Below, one piece after another: positions 37,667 through 45,941 of a stretch of 64,000 nt of DNA. Location of the stretch: positions 1 to 64,000 of the forward strand of contig JBBQXP010000001.1 in assembly GCA_038209555.1 (NCBI GenBank), read 5' to 3'. How positions within the stretch are numbered: the stretch's first letter is position 1; the number at the start of each line of letters is the position of its first letter. This stretch comes from DASQGA01 sp038209555. Its GTDB lineage: Bacteria > Actinomycetota > Thermoleophilia > Gaiellales > Gaiellaceae. The translations under genes were made by a program, and so were the position numbers. The notes under the pieces are model-generated. The model had not been told where the DNA came from and did no database searches. It saw only the letters and a program-made list of their open reading frames with translations.

Positions 37667-38512
37667 TTACGGTAGGGCGCCCACGAGCGCCTCGACCCCT
37701 TCGTTGAACGTCCAGGTGGCCGAAAGGGCGTCGGTCCCGGTCGGGGAGACCTCGAGGCGGAACTGCATGATGTCGCCGCGATACTCGACCCGCGCGACCT
37801 CGAAGGGGGCGGTGCCGTCGGGAGTTCGCCGGTACTCGGTACAGAAGACGAGGAAGACGGCGGAGCGGTGTGGGATGGCGAAGCGATCGGCTTCGAACTG
37901 ACCGCACTGGCTCGTCTCGATTGCGAGGCGGGAGCGTTCGAGCTCGATACCGTGCTGAGCCAGCGTTAGGCCCGAGGGGAGCCTTCGGCCGACGTGAGCC
38001 GCGTCGACGAGCCACGAGGCCTCGTGACGGTGGAAGAACGAGTAGCTGATGGCGAGCGGGACTTCGCGGAGAGACAGGAGCGTCGTCAGGCGTGCCACGT
38101 CCTCGTCGGGTTCGGCCTCGAGAGCTTCCGAGATGCTGCGCTCGACCTTGATCGTCCGTTTGTCGAGCACCTGCACGGCGACGTCGGCGCCCCGCGGCGC
38201 GGCGAGGAGTCGGGAGAGCCCGCCCGCGCGGTAGTCGAGCTTGGGCTGAGCGACGAAGGTGCCCCGCCCGCGGACGCGGATAATCTGCCGGTCGTCCTCG
38301 AGGATCGCGAGCGCCTGCCGGACCACGACCCGACTGACGTGGAAGCGGCGTGCGAGCTCGGGCTCGGAGGGTAGCTGGTCGCCGGCGCTCCAGACGCCGG
38401 ACTCAATCTGCTGTTTCAGGGACTCCTGAAGCTGATAGTACAAGGGGACAAAACTGTGCCGATCGAGCTGCCGTTCCCAGAAAACAGGCGGACTAGTGTC
38501 CTCGGCGCGCAT
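37667..38512 (-). CDS. GntR-family transcriptional regulator (HutC subfamily)
   Basis: The N-terminal winged HTH reads LYYQLQESLKQQIESGVWSA, then GDQLPSEPELARRFHVSRVVV and RQALAILEDDRQIIRVRGRG. The UTRA/HutC effector domain covers residues about 110-275 (RSISEALEAEPDEDVARLTT, LREVPLAISYSFFH, ATWTFNEGVEALVGALP). The regulator is probably a repressor whose ligand binds the UTRA domain. It sits just upstream of the creatininase gene in the same operon. ATG 38512 is preceded by TATACT with a 6-nt gap, suggesting a leaderless mRNA. A palindrome (38515-38528) overlaps this -10, pointing to autoregulation. Confidence 0.9.
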   Translation of the reverse strand: MRAEDTSPPVFWERQLDRHSFVPLYYQLQESLKQQIESGVWSAGDQLPSEPELARRFHVSRVVVRQALAILEDDRQIIRVRGRGTFVAQPKLDYRAGGLSRLLAAPRGADVAVQVLDKRTIKVERSISEALEAEPDEDVARLTTLLSLREVPLAISYSFFHRHEASWLVDAAHVGRRLPSGLTLAQHGIELERSRLAIETSQCGQFEADRFAIPHRSAVFLVFCTEYRRTPDGTAPFEVARVEYRGDIMQFRLEVSPTGTDALSATWTFNEGVEALVGALP

Positions 38513-38514
38513 CG

Positions 38515-38528
38515 GACAAGTATATGTC
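38515..38528 (-). promoter_or_regulatory. -10 TATACT within palindrome GACA-AGTATA-TGTC
   Basis: GACA (38515-38518) and TGTC (38525-38528) flank the central AGTATA, whose complement is the predicted -10 TATACT of the gntR gene (38524-38519). HutC-type regulators bind short palindromes with a GT-x-TA-x-AC-like core, so this is a plausible autoregulatory operator. Confidence 0.45.
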
Positions 38529-38636
38529 TCGGACCTGCCGTCCCCGCCTCATTGGTTCCGCGCCTCACTCCCGAGAGGTGCCGCCCCGTTGCTTGCGAGC
38601 TCCGACCCTCGGTCGGGTGACGCTGAGCGGTCCGGA

Positions 38637-38897
38637 ATGCGGAACACTACGGGTCCAGTCTCCGTCGGCGCCTTTCGCATCCTGGTCAGCCCCTCCCGGC
38701 TCGCACCCGAGCTCGGAGATGCGCTCGGCCGTGCAGGCTGCCTCGTGCAGGACGGCGGTGAGGGTGTCCTACGCGTCCAGGCCCCGGCCCCGACACGCGA
38801 CCAAGCCGAGCGAGAGCTTCGCCTCTACGTGGCGACCTGGCTCGCCCTGAACGAGGGGGCCGAGGTCGAGATCGACCCCGAGCGCGAGCCCGACTAG
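38637..38897 (+). CDS. Small hypothetical protein (86 aa)
   Basis: ATG 38637 begins MRNTTGPVSVGAFRILVSPS. The product is a soluble acidic-tailed protein with a possible alpha/beta fold and ends EGAEVEIDPEREPD. No known domain is seen. The start is chosen because coding-like sequence begins here; in-frame upstream codons are Pro/Ser-rich shadow. Its stop overlaps the convergent GGDEF gene by 4 nt. Function unknown. Confidence 0.45.
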   Translation: MRNTTGPVSVGAFRILVSPSRLAPELGDALGRAGCLVQDGGEGVLRVQAPAPTRDQAERELRLYVATWLALNEGAEVEIDPEREPD

Positions 38898-40723
38898 GCG
38901 CTCTGGGCGGCGATCGGCGCGCTGCCGTGCTCCTCGGCGAGGAGCGCAGCGACGACAGTCGGATCGAACTGGGTCCCCGCGCACTGGCCGAGCTCGGCGA
39001 GTGCCTGCGCGGGGGAGAGCCGTGTCCCGTAGACGCGCTCGGTGGTCATTGCGTCGTAGGCATCCGCCACGAAGATGATCCGGGCTCCGAGGGGGATCGT
39101 CTCGCCGGCTAGGCCTTCGGGGTAGCCCTCGCCGTCCCAGCGCTCGTGGTGGTGCAGGACCCAGGTCGTAATCGGCTCGACGCCGAGGGATTGCAGCATG
39201 CGGAAGCCGATCTGCGGGTGCCGCTCGAGGACGAGGCGCTCCGAGTCGGAGAGCGCGTCCGGCTTACGGAGTATCTCCTCGGGGATAGCGAGCTTGCCGA
39301 GATCGTGCAGCCGGCCGGCGAGACGGACGAGCTGGATGTCCTCGGAGGAGAGCCCGAGGCGGGTGGCGATCTCCGCGGCAAGCTCACCGACTGCGTGCGA
39401 GTGGCTGCCGGTATAGGCATCCCGGGCGTCGACTGCGTATGCAAGCGTCGCCGCAGCGCGGAGGCGCGCTTCCCGGTCGGGCCCCTCGGCGAGCATGTGG
39501 AGCTCTGCGATATCGACCGAGTCGGGATGGAAGAGGCGCGCCCTGCCCTTGCCGGCACGTTTCGCCTCGTAGAGAGCCTTGTCCGCCGCCTGGACGAGCT
39601 CCCCCCGGTCGGATGCGTGGCGCGGGTAGGTCGCGATCCCGGCCGACACGCTCGTCTGCAGGCCGGGCTCGAGCTTCGTTCCCGCCACCCGGTTCACGAT
39701 CTTCTCGGCCGCCGTTATGGCGTCTCCCTCTTCGGTTCCCGTCATCACCAGGGCGAACTCGTCGCCGCCGATCCGGAAGGCCTCCTCGCGCTGTCGGAGC
39801 TCGCCCGCCAGGTGTGCAAGCACGCGGTCTCCGACCGGATGGCCGCGAATGTCGTTGATCTGCTTGAAGTCGTCGATGTCAAGAAGACAGAGGCTCACGG
39901 CGCTCCCGGTCTCGTCTGCCTCGGCGAGCACCGCGTCGAGCCGGTCGTGGAAATGACCGTGGTTCCCGACGCCCGTCAGGGGGTCGATCGATGCGAGCCG
40001 CATTGCCTCGACAGCGCGATGGACCGAACGCTGGTAGAGCGCGATCGCGATCAGGGGTCCGGTCAGGGCCCCTGCGAGGAAAGGAGAACGCTGCCAGATC
40101 ACCGCCAGCATGAGCGTGACCGACGCCATGATCACGAAGGGAACCACGGTCCAGCGCACGTAGCCGTACGCGACCCGTTCGTAGCGCTCGCGGCCGCTCC
40201 TCGCGACCACCGCCGCCAGGAGCCCGACGTTCACGACGTAGAACGCGAGCGAGCCGAGAGCCGCTTCCAGGACGAGCCCCTGCAAGCCGTCAAACGGCAC
40301 GACCGCGGTCGCGCCCCCCGCGGCGGCCGCGGCGAGCGCGTAGAGGGCCGTGTTGTAGACGACGCGGCTGGGAAGCTGACGGCGCCTGATGCTCTCGACG
40401 AGCAGCATCGACATGAAAGCGAGCACCGTCGCGGCGGACCAGTCGTAGATGACCGCCGTCCCGACGATGAAGACGTTGGCAAGGGAAGTCTCACTCTTGT
40501 CCTGGTACACGTCCTCGATGGGGACCGGGAACGCCTCGACGAAAGCCGCGGCTGCAAAGAGTGCGAGCAGGCCGAGAAGATCCCCGGGGTCAGGCGCGGA
40601 GCGGGCGAACACCACCGTTGCCGCGATCGCGACGGCGCCCCCCGCAAACGCGACCGGGGCGACGATCGGCAGAAGCCAGATTGTCTCCCGCGGAACTCCG
40701 CGAAGGAGTGGCCTCAGGGGCAT
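38894..40723 (-). CDS. Membrane GGDEF plus HD-GYP protein (c-di-GMP synthesis and hydrolysis)
   Basis: A 609-residue membrane protein. Residues about 10-235 contain seven or eight hydrophobic segments (MASE-like sensor). Then comes a GGDEF diguanylate cyclase (DPLTGVGNHGHFHDRLDAVL, LLDIDDFKQINDIRGHPVGD, EEAFRIGGDEFALV), followed by an HD-GYP phosphodiesterase (LHDLGKLAIPEEILRKPDAL, HHHERWDGEGYPEGLAGETI). Both catalytic motifs look intact, so the protein could make or break c-di-GMP, or one domain could be regulatory. Start choices are ATG 40723 or TTG 40762; I use 40723. A 31-codon hydrophobic ORF directly upstream overlaps the longer form. It is convergent with the 86-aa gene. Confidence 0.92.
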   Translation of the reverse strand: MPLRPLLRGVPRETIWLLPIVAPVAFAGGAVAIAATVVFARSAPDPGDLLGLLALFAAAAFVEAFPVPIEDVYQDKSETSLANVFIVGTAVIYDWSAATVLAFMSMLLVESIRRRQLPSRVVYNTALYALAAAAAGGATAVVPFDGLQGLVLEAALGSLAFYVVNVGLLAAVVARSGRERYERVAYGYVRWTVVPFVIMASVTLMLAVIWQRSPFLAGALTGPLIAIALYQRSVHRAVEAMRLASIDPLTGVGNHGHFHDRLDAVLAEADETGSAVSLCLLDIDDFKQINDIRGHPVGDRVLAHLAGELRQREEAFRIGGDEFALVMTGTEEGDAITAAEKIVNRVAGTKLEPGLQTSVSAGIATYPRHASDRGELVQAADKALYEAKRAGKGRARLFHPDSVDIAELHMLAEGPDREARLRAAATLAYAVDARDAYTGSHSHAVGELAAEIATRLGLSSEDIQLVRLAGRLHDLGKLAIPEEILRKPDALSDSERLVLERHPQIGFRMLQSLGVEPITTWVLHHHERWDGEGYPEGLAGETIPLGARIIFVADAYDAMTTERVYGTRLSPAQALAELGQCAGTQFDPTVVAALLAEEHGSAPIAAQSA

Positions 40724-40742
40724 GGGTCGGTCCGCTTCGCCC

Positions 40743-40838
40743 CTACGTCCAGGTCCAGCCAACGAGCTGTCCGCCCACGACCGCGATCAACACGACGAGC
40801 GTCATTATGAGGATGCGTGTCCGCTTCCCGTGGAGCAT
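40743..40838 (-). CDS. Putative 31-aa single-span membrane peptide
   Basis: ATG 40838, with GGGGG about 7 nt upstream, gives MLHGKRTRILIMTLVVLIAV followed by VGGQLVGWTWT and a stop at 40745-40743, just before the GGDEF/HD-GYP gene in another frame. Basic start, one hydrophobic helix and a short polar tail are what a small membrane peptide should have. It might be a regulatory leader coupled to the downstream sensor. There is no family evidence, so confidence is low. Confidence 0.35.
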   Translation of the reverse strand: MLHGKRTRILIMTLVVLIAVVGGQLVGWTWT

Positions 40839-41033
40839 GTCATTACCCCCTTGTCCGGCCGGGGGCCGCTCCCGGGCATTTATCTAGAACAAAGGAAGTA
40901 TTGCATCCGGCAGGGACACCCCGGCATCCCTCTAAGTGGTGATTGGCGCGGCAGTCATGCCTTCTTGGAATCCCCCCGAAAAGCCTGAGGAACGCCCCGA
41001 TAGGGTGGACGCGCGGCGGCCTCTGGACCGGCC

Positions 41034-41039
41034 TACGAT
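41034..41039 (+). promoter_or_regulatory. Putative -10 element TACGAT for the EamA exporter gene
   Basis: TACGAT ends 6 nt before ATG 41046, identical in sequence and spacing to the hemQ case. Confidence 0.45.
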
Positions 41040-41045
41040 CGTCAG

Positions 41046-41942
41046 ATGGCAGTCGTGACACCGCCTGCAGCGCCAACCAGCCTTTCGCGCCGGCTGCTTG
41101 GACGAACACCCGCGCCGCTGCTCGTGATCGGCGCCGCCCTCTCCGTCCAGTGCGGAGCTGCACTCGCGACGACGCTCTTCGAGGAGGCGGGTGCGCTCGG
41201 CGCCGTCTGGTTGAGGCAGGCCTTCGGTGCGGTGATCCTCGTCGCCCTGAGCCGGGGCGCCCTGCGACGTCTGCGGGGGCGGCCGCTTATGCCCGTGCTC
41301 GCGCTCGGCGGGATCCTCGCCCTCATGAACTCGCTCTTCTACGAGTCGATCGACCGGGTTCCGCTCGGGGTCGCCGTCACCGCCGAGTTCCTGGGCCCGC
41401 TCCTCGTCGCGGCGCTCGGATCGCGTCGTGTCGAAGACGTTCTCTGGGTCCTGCTGGCGGGCGCAGGCGTGGCGCTCCTGGGGAGCCCGACTGTCGACGT
41501 CGACCACATCGGACTCCTGCTGGCGCTCGGCGCGGGCGGGTGCTGGGCCCTGTACATCGTGGTCGGCAAGCGGCTGACGTCGACCTGGCCGCTCCTGGAC
41601 GGGCTGACCGTCGCGATGCTGGTTGCAGCCCTCCTGATGGCCCCTCTCGGGATCGCGTCGGCAGGAGTTGAGCTTTTGGATCCGTCTCTGCTCGGGGTCG
41701 GGGTCGCCGTCGCGCTCCTGGCCTCGGTCGTTCCGTACCTCCTGGAGCTGAGCGCCCTGCGCCGCATCAGCGTCTCCGCCTTCGGGATCCTGATGAGCCT
41801 CGAGCCTGCAGCCGCTGCGCTCGCGGGCGTTCTGATCCTCTCGCAGCGGCTCACTCTGCTCGAGTCGGTGGCCGTCGTCCTCGTGATCGTCGCGTCCGTC
41901 GGGGCCAACCGGCGCGCGGCCGCAGTGCCTCCACCCGCTTGA
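41046..41942 (+). CDS. EamA/DMT-family exporter (RhtA-like)
   Basis: Ten membrane spans in two EamA repeats of about 130 residues each. The first repeat includes GAALSVQCGAALATTLFEEA, GAVWLRQAFGAVILVALSRG and NSLFYESIDRVPLGVAVTAEFL. The second includes LALGAGGCWALYIVVGKRLT and SVSAFGILMSLEPAAAALAG. The F/Y-x-x-A-I/ID-R-x-P-x-G-V/A-A-V-T-x-E-F pattern resembles RhtA, an exporter of threonine/homoserine or other small metabolites. The substrate is unknown. It is 33 bp upstream of sigA on the same strand, which may or may not reflect co-transcription. Confidence 0.88.
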   Translation: MAVVTPPAAPTSLSRRLLGRTPAPLLVIGAALSVQCGAALATTLFEEAGALGAVWLRQAFGAVILVALSRGALRRLRGRPLMPVLALGGILALMNSLFYESIDRVPLGVAVTAEFLGPLLVAALGSRRVEDVLWVLLAGAGVALLGSPTVDVDHIGLLLALGAGGCWALYIVVGKRLTSTWPLLDGLTVAMLVAALLMAPLGIASAGVELLDPSLLGVGVAVALLASVVPYLLELSALRRISVSAFGILMSLEPAAAALAGVLILSQRLTLLESVAVVLVIVASVGANRRAAAVPPPA

Positions 41943-41975
41943 TTAGCCTAACCTGCGTCTGGGCACGTAAGGACA

Positions 41976-43034
41976 ATGGCAGCCGAGCAATCTCTGCAAG
42001 CGCAGCTCGACGCGCTCCTGGACCGGGGAGAGGAGCAGGGGTGCCTGCACATCTCCGAGCTTCACCAGTTCGTGCAGGTACACGAGCTCGACGAGGCGGG
42101 GGTGGAGGAGCTCTACGACCTCATCGAGTCGCGCGGCTTCGAGGTCACGGACGACTGTGCACGTGAGGAGAGCGTCCCGGCGGCGTACCTGAACGGTGAG
42201 CTCGCAATGGCGACGACCGACGCGCTTCAGCTCTTCCTGAACGAGGTCGGGCGTCATCCGCTTTTGACCGCGCTGGAGGAGGTGGAGCTTGCGAAGCGGA
42301 TCGAGCGCGGCGACAAGGAAGCGAAGGACCGGATGATCAACTCCAACCTGCGGCTGGTGGTCTCGATCGCCAAGAGGTACCAGGGCCACGGCCTGTCGCT
42401 GCTCGACCTGATCCAGGAAGGCATCATCGGCCTGATCAGGGCTGTGGAGAAATTCGACTGGCGGCGGGGCTACAAGTTCTCTACCTACGCGACGTGGTGG
42501 ATCCGCCAGGCCGTGCAGCGCGGCGTTGCGAACAAGGCGCGCACGATCCGGATCCCGGTGCACATCGTCGAGCGGGAGCAGAAGATCTCGCGGGCCGAGC
42601 GGGAGCTTTGGGCGAAGTTGGAACGCGAGCCGACCGACAAGGAGATCGCGAAGGCGACGAAGCTGCCGCAGAAGCAGGTGCGCGAGGCACGGGAGGCGGC
42701 CCGGGTCGTCGCGAGCCTCGACAAGCCGGTGGGGGAAGGGAAAGACACATCGTTCGGCGATCTGGTCGCCGGTGAATCGCCCGAGCCGTCCGAGGAGGTG
42801 CACGTGAGCCTCGCAGAGCAGGCGCTCCGGCACGCAGTGGGGGGGCTGCCAGAGAAGGAGCGCGAGGTGATCAGGCTCCGTTACGGCATGAACGGCGACG
42901 CCGGGCCGGTCTCGCTCGAGGAGATCGGGCGCAGGCTCGGTGTTACCCGCGAGCGGGTGCGGCAGATCGAGGCGCGGGCGCTGGAGCGCCTGTCCGAGCT
43001 CCGGGAGCTCGAATCGCTGCGCGAAGCGGCATAA
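41976..43034 (+). CDS. sigA: Primary-type RNA polymerase sigma factor (SigA/RpoD family)
   Basis: A group 1/2 sigma-70 of 352 residues. Region 1.1-like N-terminus (EEQGCLHISELHQFVQVHEL), region 1.2 (DALQLFLNEVGRHPLLTALE), region 2 (MINSNLRLVVSIAKRYQGHG, LSLLDLIQEGIIGLIRAVEK, FDWRRGYKFSTYATWWIRQA), region 3 (RIPVHIVEREQKISRAEREL) and region 4 (LPEKEREVIRLRYGMNGDAG, EEIGRRLGVTRERVRQIEAR). ATG 41976 has AAGGAC 3 nt upstream. It is either the housekeeping sigma or a close group 2 paralogue. Its ability to use promoters with only a good -10 would fit the leaderless pattern in this window. Confidence 0.95.
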   Translation: MAAEQSLQAQLDALLDRGEEQGCLHISELHQFVQVHELDEAGVEELYDLIESRGFEVTDDCAREESVPAAYLNGELAMATTDALQLFLNEVGRHPLLTALEEVELAKRIERGDKEAKDRMINSNLRLVVSIAKRYQGHGLSLLDLIQEGIIGLIRAVEKFDWRRGYKFSTYATWWIRQAVQRGVANKARTIRIPVHIVEREQKISRAERELWAKLEREPTDKEIAKATKLPQKQVREAREAARVVASLDKPVGEGKDTSFGDLVAGESPEPSEEVHVSLAEQALRHAVGGLPEKEREVIRLRYGMNGDAGPVSLEEIGRRLGVTRERVRQIEARALERLSELRELESLREAA

Positions 43035-43052
43035 ACCTCCGGCCGCCTCCAT

Positions 43053-43071
43053 CGAACATATGTTCTATAGT
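43053..43071 (+). promoter_or_regulatory. SOS (LexA) box overlapping a -10 element
   Basis: CGAACATATGTTCT at 43053-43066 fits the Gram-positive LexA box CGAAC-N4-GTTCG at all but the last base and is a perfect GAAC-N4-GTTC palindrome. It overlaps TATAGT (43066-43071), which ends 6 nt before ATG 43078. Binding there would block the promoter, so the SplB-like gene is probably SOS-inducible. Confidence 0.75.
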
Positions 43072-43077
43072 GCCCGA

Positions 43078-43995
43078 ATGGCCAGGGCGCAGTACCTCGA
43101 GGAGGAGTGCAAGAACGCGCTGAACCGAGTGCACGAGTCGAGCCGCGTTCCTTTCCGGTGGACCGTGAACCCGTATCGGGGCTGCACGCACAGCTGCCAC
43201 TACTGCTTCGCACGTGCATACCACGCCTACCTCGACCTCGGGGTCGGTGAGGATTTCTCCTCTAAGATCGTCGTGAAGGTCAACGTCGTCGACGCTCTCC
43301 GGCGCAACCTGGCATCGCCCCGCTGGGAGGGCGAGACGATCGCGATGGGCACGGCCACCGATCCGTACCAGCACTGCGAGGGCCGGTACAGACTGACGCG
43401 GGGCGTCCTCGAGGTACTGGCGGACTTTCAGAACCCGCTCTCCATGCTCACGAAGTCCACGCTCATCCTTCGTGACCTCGACGTCTACCGACGGCTGAAC
43501 GAAGTCGCAGGTCTCAGCGTCTCGATGAGCGTAGGCATGCTCGACGAGGCGGTGCGGCGCGTGGTCGAGCCCGGAACGCCCCCGGGGCGCAAACGGCTTG
43601 AGATTCTCGGGCGCTTCGCCGACGCGGGCATCCGCACCGGGGTTCTGGTCGCGCCGATCCTGCCGGGGCTGACCGACGACGAGGAGCATCTGGACGAGGT
43701 AATCGCAGCGTGTGCGGCGGCGGGGGTCCAATGGGCGACGCCCATCATCCTGCACGTGCGCCCCTCGATCCGGGAGCACTTCATGCCATGGATGGAGCGC
43801 ACGTATCCGTGGCTCTACGCGCGCTACGTGGAGCTGTACGGACGGCGGGCGTATGCCCCGAAGGCGTACCAGCAAGAGGTCTCCGAGCGCTTCGCCCGCC
43901 TGCGGCTCCGGCATGGCCTGGGCTCTACCCGAACACCCGCGACAAGGCCGCAGCCAAGCTCGCGCGCCGACCGCCAGCTCGCCCTCGCCGTGTAG
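43078..43995 (+). CDS. SplB-like radical SAM protein, SOS-controlled (Rv2578c family)
   Basis: The radical SAM cluster motif is in NPYRGCTHSCHYCFARAYHA (C-x3-C-x2-C) near residue 35. TATDPYQHCEGRYRLTRGVL, LSMLTKSTLILRDLDVYRRL and VLVAPILPGLTDDEEHLDEV are typical of the spore-photoproduct-lyase-related Rv2578c family. True SplB repairs UV spore photoproduct; for this wider family the role is unproven. A LexA box at the promoter strongly suggests DNA-damage response. The start at ATG 43078 is preferred to ATG 43060 because the latter lies inside the LexA box and upstream of the predicted transcription start. The C-terminal 25 residues are low-complexity and may extend beyond the fold. Confidence 0.85.
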   Translation: MARAQYLEEECKNALNRVHESSRVPFRWTVNPYRGCTHSCHYCFARAYHAYLDLGVGEDFSSKIVVKVNVVDALRRNLASPRWEGETIAMGTATDPYQHCEGRYRLTRGVLEVLADFQNPLSMLTKSTLILRDLDVYRRLNEVAGLSVSMSVGMLDEAVRRVVEPGTPPGRKRLEILGRFADAGIRTGVLVAPILPGLTDDEEHLDEVIAACAAAGVQWATPIILHVRPSIREHFMPWMERTYPWLYARYVELYGRRAYAPKAYQQEVSERFARLRLRHGLGSTRTPATRPQPSSRADRQLALAV

Positions 43996-44024
43996 CGGGC
44001 GGCCGTACCGGCCACAATGGCCAC

Positions 44025-45848
44025 GTGCCCCTTCCGATTGAAGACTACGGGCTGATCGGCGACACGCAGGCCGCGGCCCTGGTCGGGCGCGATGGGTCGA
44101 TCGACTGGCTGTGCATGCCCCGGTTCGACTCGGGAGCGTTTTTCGCGGCGCTCCTCGGGACGCCGAGGCATGGTCGTTGGCTCGTCGCACCGAAAGGGGA
44201 GGCGCGGCCGGCGGGAAGGCGCTACCGGGACAACACGCTCATCCTCGAGACTGACTTCGAGACGGACGAGGGCTCCGTCCGCATCATCGACTTCATGCCC
44301 CCGCGCGGGCGCGACCCGGACGTCGTTCGAATCGTGGAAGGACTGAACGGTCGCGTCGAGATGCGAATGGAGCTCATCGTCCGCTTCGACTACGGCGCCA
44401 TCGTCCCCTGGGTGCGCCGGATCGACGACGCGACGGTGTGCATCGCCGGGCCCGACGGCCTCTGCCTGCGGACCCCTGTAGAGACGCGGGGGAAAGATCT
44501 CTCGACCGTTTCAGACTTCGCCGTGTCAAAGGGGGAGCAGGTGCCATTCGTCCTGACCTGGTATCCGTCGAATGAGCCGCTGCCGCGAGAAATCGAGCCG
44601 GGTCGAGCCCTGGCCGAGACGCAGGCCTGGTGGCGGCGCTGGGCCGATGGGTGCGGATACGAAGGGCCCTGGCGCGACGAGGTCGTGCGTTCCCTGATCG
44701 TCCTGAAGGCGCTCACGTACGAGCCGACGGGCGGGATCGTGGCAGCCCCGACGACCTCGCTGCCGGAGTATCTCGGGGGTGTCCGCAACTGGGACTACCG
44801 CTATTGCTGGCTGAGGGACGCGGCCTTCACGCTCGACGCGCTCCTCGAAGCGGGTTTCACGGGGGAGGCGCGGGCTTGGCGTGACTGGCTCCTGCGCGCG
44901 ATCGCCGGGGATCCGGCGGACCTCCAGATCATGTACGGGGTCGCGGGGGAGCGGCGCCTGACCGAGTTCGAGGTGACCTGGCTCCCCGGCTACCTGGGCT
45001 CGAAGCCGGTTCGGATCGGGAACGCTGCGTCAGACCAGAAGCAGCTCGACGTCTACGGCGAGGTCATGGACGCGCTCTACCACGCCGAGGAGCTCGGTCT
45101 CGAGGCCGAGTCGAGGGCCTGGGCGATCCAGAAGAAGCTGCTCGACCACCTCGAGTCGGAGTGGCGGGAGCCGGACAACGGGATCTGGGAGGTACGCGGC
45201 CCGCGGCGCCACTTCACGCACTCAAAGGTGATGGCCTGGGTGGCCGCGGACCGGGCAGCGCGTGCCGTGCACAGCCACGCCGATGGGTCCGTCGACCGCT
45301 GGCGGCGCCTTCGGAAGGAGATCCACGACGAGGTCCTGCAGAAGGGGTTCGACGCGGAGCTGAACTCCTTCGTCCAGTTCTACGGCGCGAAGAAGCTCGA
45401 CGCGAGCCTCTTGCTCATGCCCCTGGTCGGGTTCCTCCCCGGGTCGGACGAGCGGGTGCAGGGCACGGTCGAGGCGATCGAGCGGGATCTCCGTGAGGAC
45501 GACTTCGTGATGCGGTACCGGCACGACGAACAGACGGAGAGCGTCGACGGGCTGCCGGCGGGCGAGGGGGCCTTCCTTCCGTGCACGTTCTGGCTGGCCG
45601 ACAACCTGAACCTGATCGGGCGCCACGATGACGCGGTGGAGCTCTTCGAGCGGCTGCTCGGACTTCGAAACGACCTCGGCCTCATCTCGGAGGAGTACGA
45701 CGCGCAGAACGAGCTGCTCGTCGGAAACTTCCCGCAGGCCTTCACTCACGTCGAGCTCGTCAACACCGCGATGAACCTCTCCCAGCCGGGAGATCGTCCC
45801 CTGGCGCGCTGGGAGCGGTTTGGCCAGCTCGGTGCGAAGCCAACCTGA
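44025..45848 (+). CDS. Glycoside hydrolase family 15 (glucoamylase/trehalase-like)
   Basis: A 607-residue cytoplasmic enzyme without a signal peptide. The N-terminal super-sandwich domain begins PIEDYGLIGDTQAAALVGRDG and SIDWLCMPRFDSGAFFAALL. The (alpha/alpha)6 barrel contains GVRNWDYRYCWLRDAAFTLD (general acid Asp/Glu region) and later GEGAFLPCTFWLADNLNLIG (second catalytic Glu region). GH15 members of this type hydrolyse alpha-1,4-glucans or trehalose. GTG 44025 was chosen, as homology starts at once. The gene follows the SplB-like gene by 29 bp. Confidence 0.92.
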   Translation: MPLPIEDYGLIGDTQAAALVGRDGSIDWLCMPRFDSGAFFAALLGTPRHGRWLVAPKGEARPAGRRYRDNTLILETDFETDEGSVRIIDFMPPRGRDPDVVRIVEGLNGRVEMRMELIVRFDYGAIVPWVRRIDDATVCIAGPDGLCLRTPVETRGKDLSTVSDFAVSKGEQVPFVLTWYPSNEPLPREIEPGRALAETQAWWRRWADGCGYEGPWRDEVVRSLIVLKALTYEPTGGIVAAPTTSLPEYLGGVRNWDYRYCWLRDAAFTLDALLEAGFTGEARAWRDWLLRAIAGDPADLQIMYGVAGERRLTEFEVTWLPGYLGSKPVRIGNAASDQKQLDVYGEVMDALYHAEELGLEAESRAWAIQKKLLDHLESEWREPDNGIWEVRGPRRHFTHSKVMAWVAADRAARAVHSHADGSVDRWRRLRKEIHDEVLQKGFDAELNSFVQFYGAKKLDASLLLMPLVGFLPGSDERVQGTVEAIERDLREDDFVMRYRHDEQTESVDGLPAGEGAFLPCTFWLADNLNLIGRHDDAVELFERLLGLRNDLGLISEEYDAQNELLVGNFPQAFTHVELVNTAMNLSQPGDRPLARWERFGQLGAKPT

Positions 45849-45941
45849 CCGCTAGGCCCGGTGGCACGTGTTCCAGCGCGATTCCCCTGTTTTGCCGATC
45901 GGGCGTTGGGTAGTGGAAATCCAGGCGACAAAGGAGCAGAC

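Noticed and set aside
39146..40810. 554-codon plus-strand ORF antisense to the GGDEF/HD-GYP gene
   Set aside because: A shadow frame; both catalytic domains are intact on the minus strand.
43060..43077. ATG 43060 as the start of the SplB-like gene
   Set aside because: It lies within the LexA box and upstream of the predicted transcription start; ATG 43078 fits the -10 spacing.
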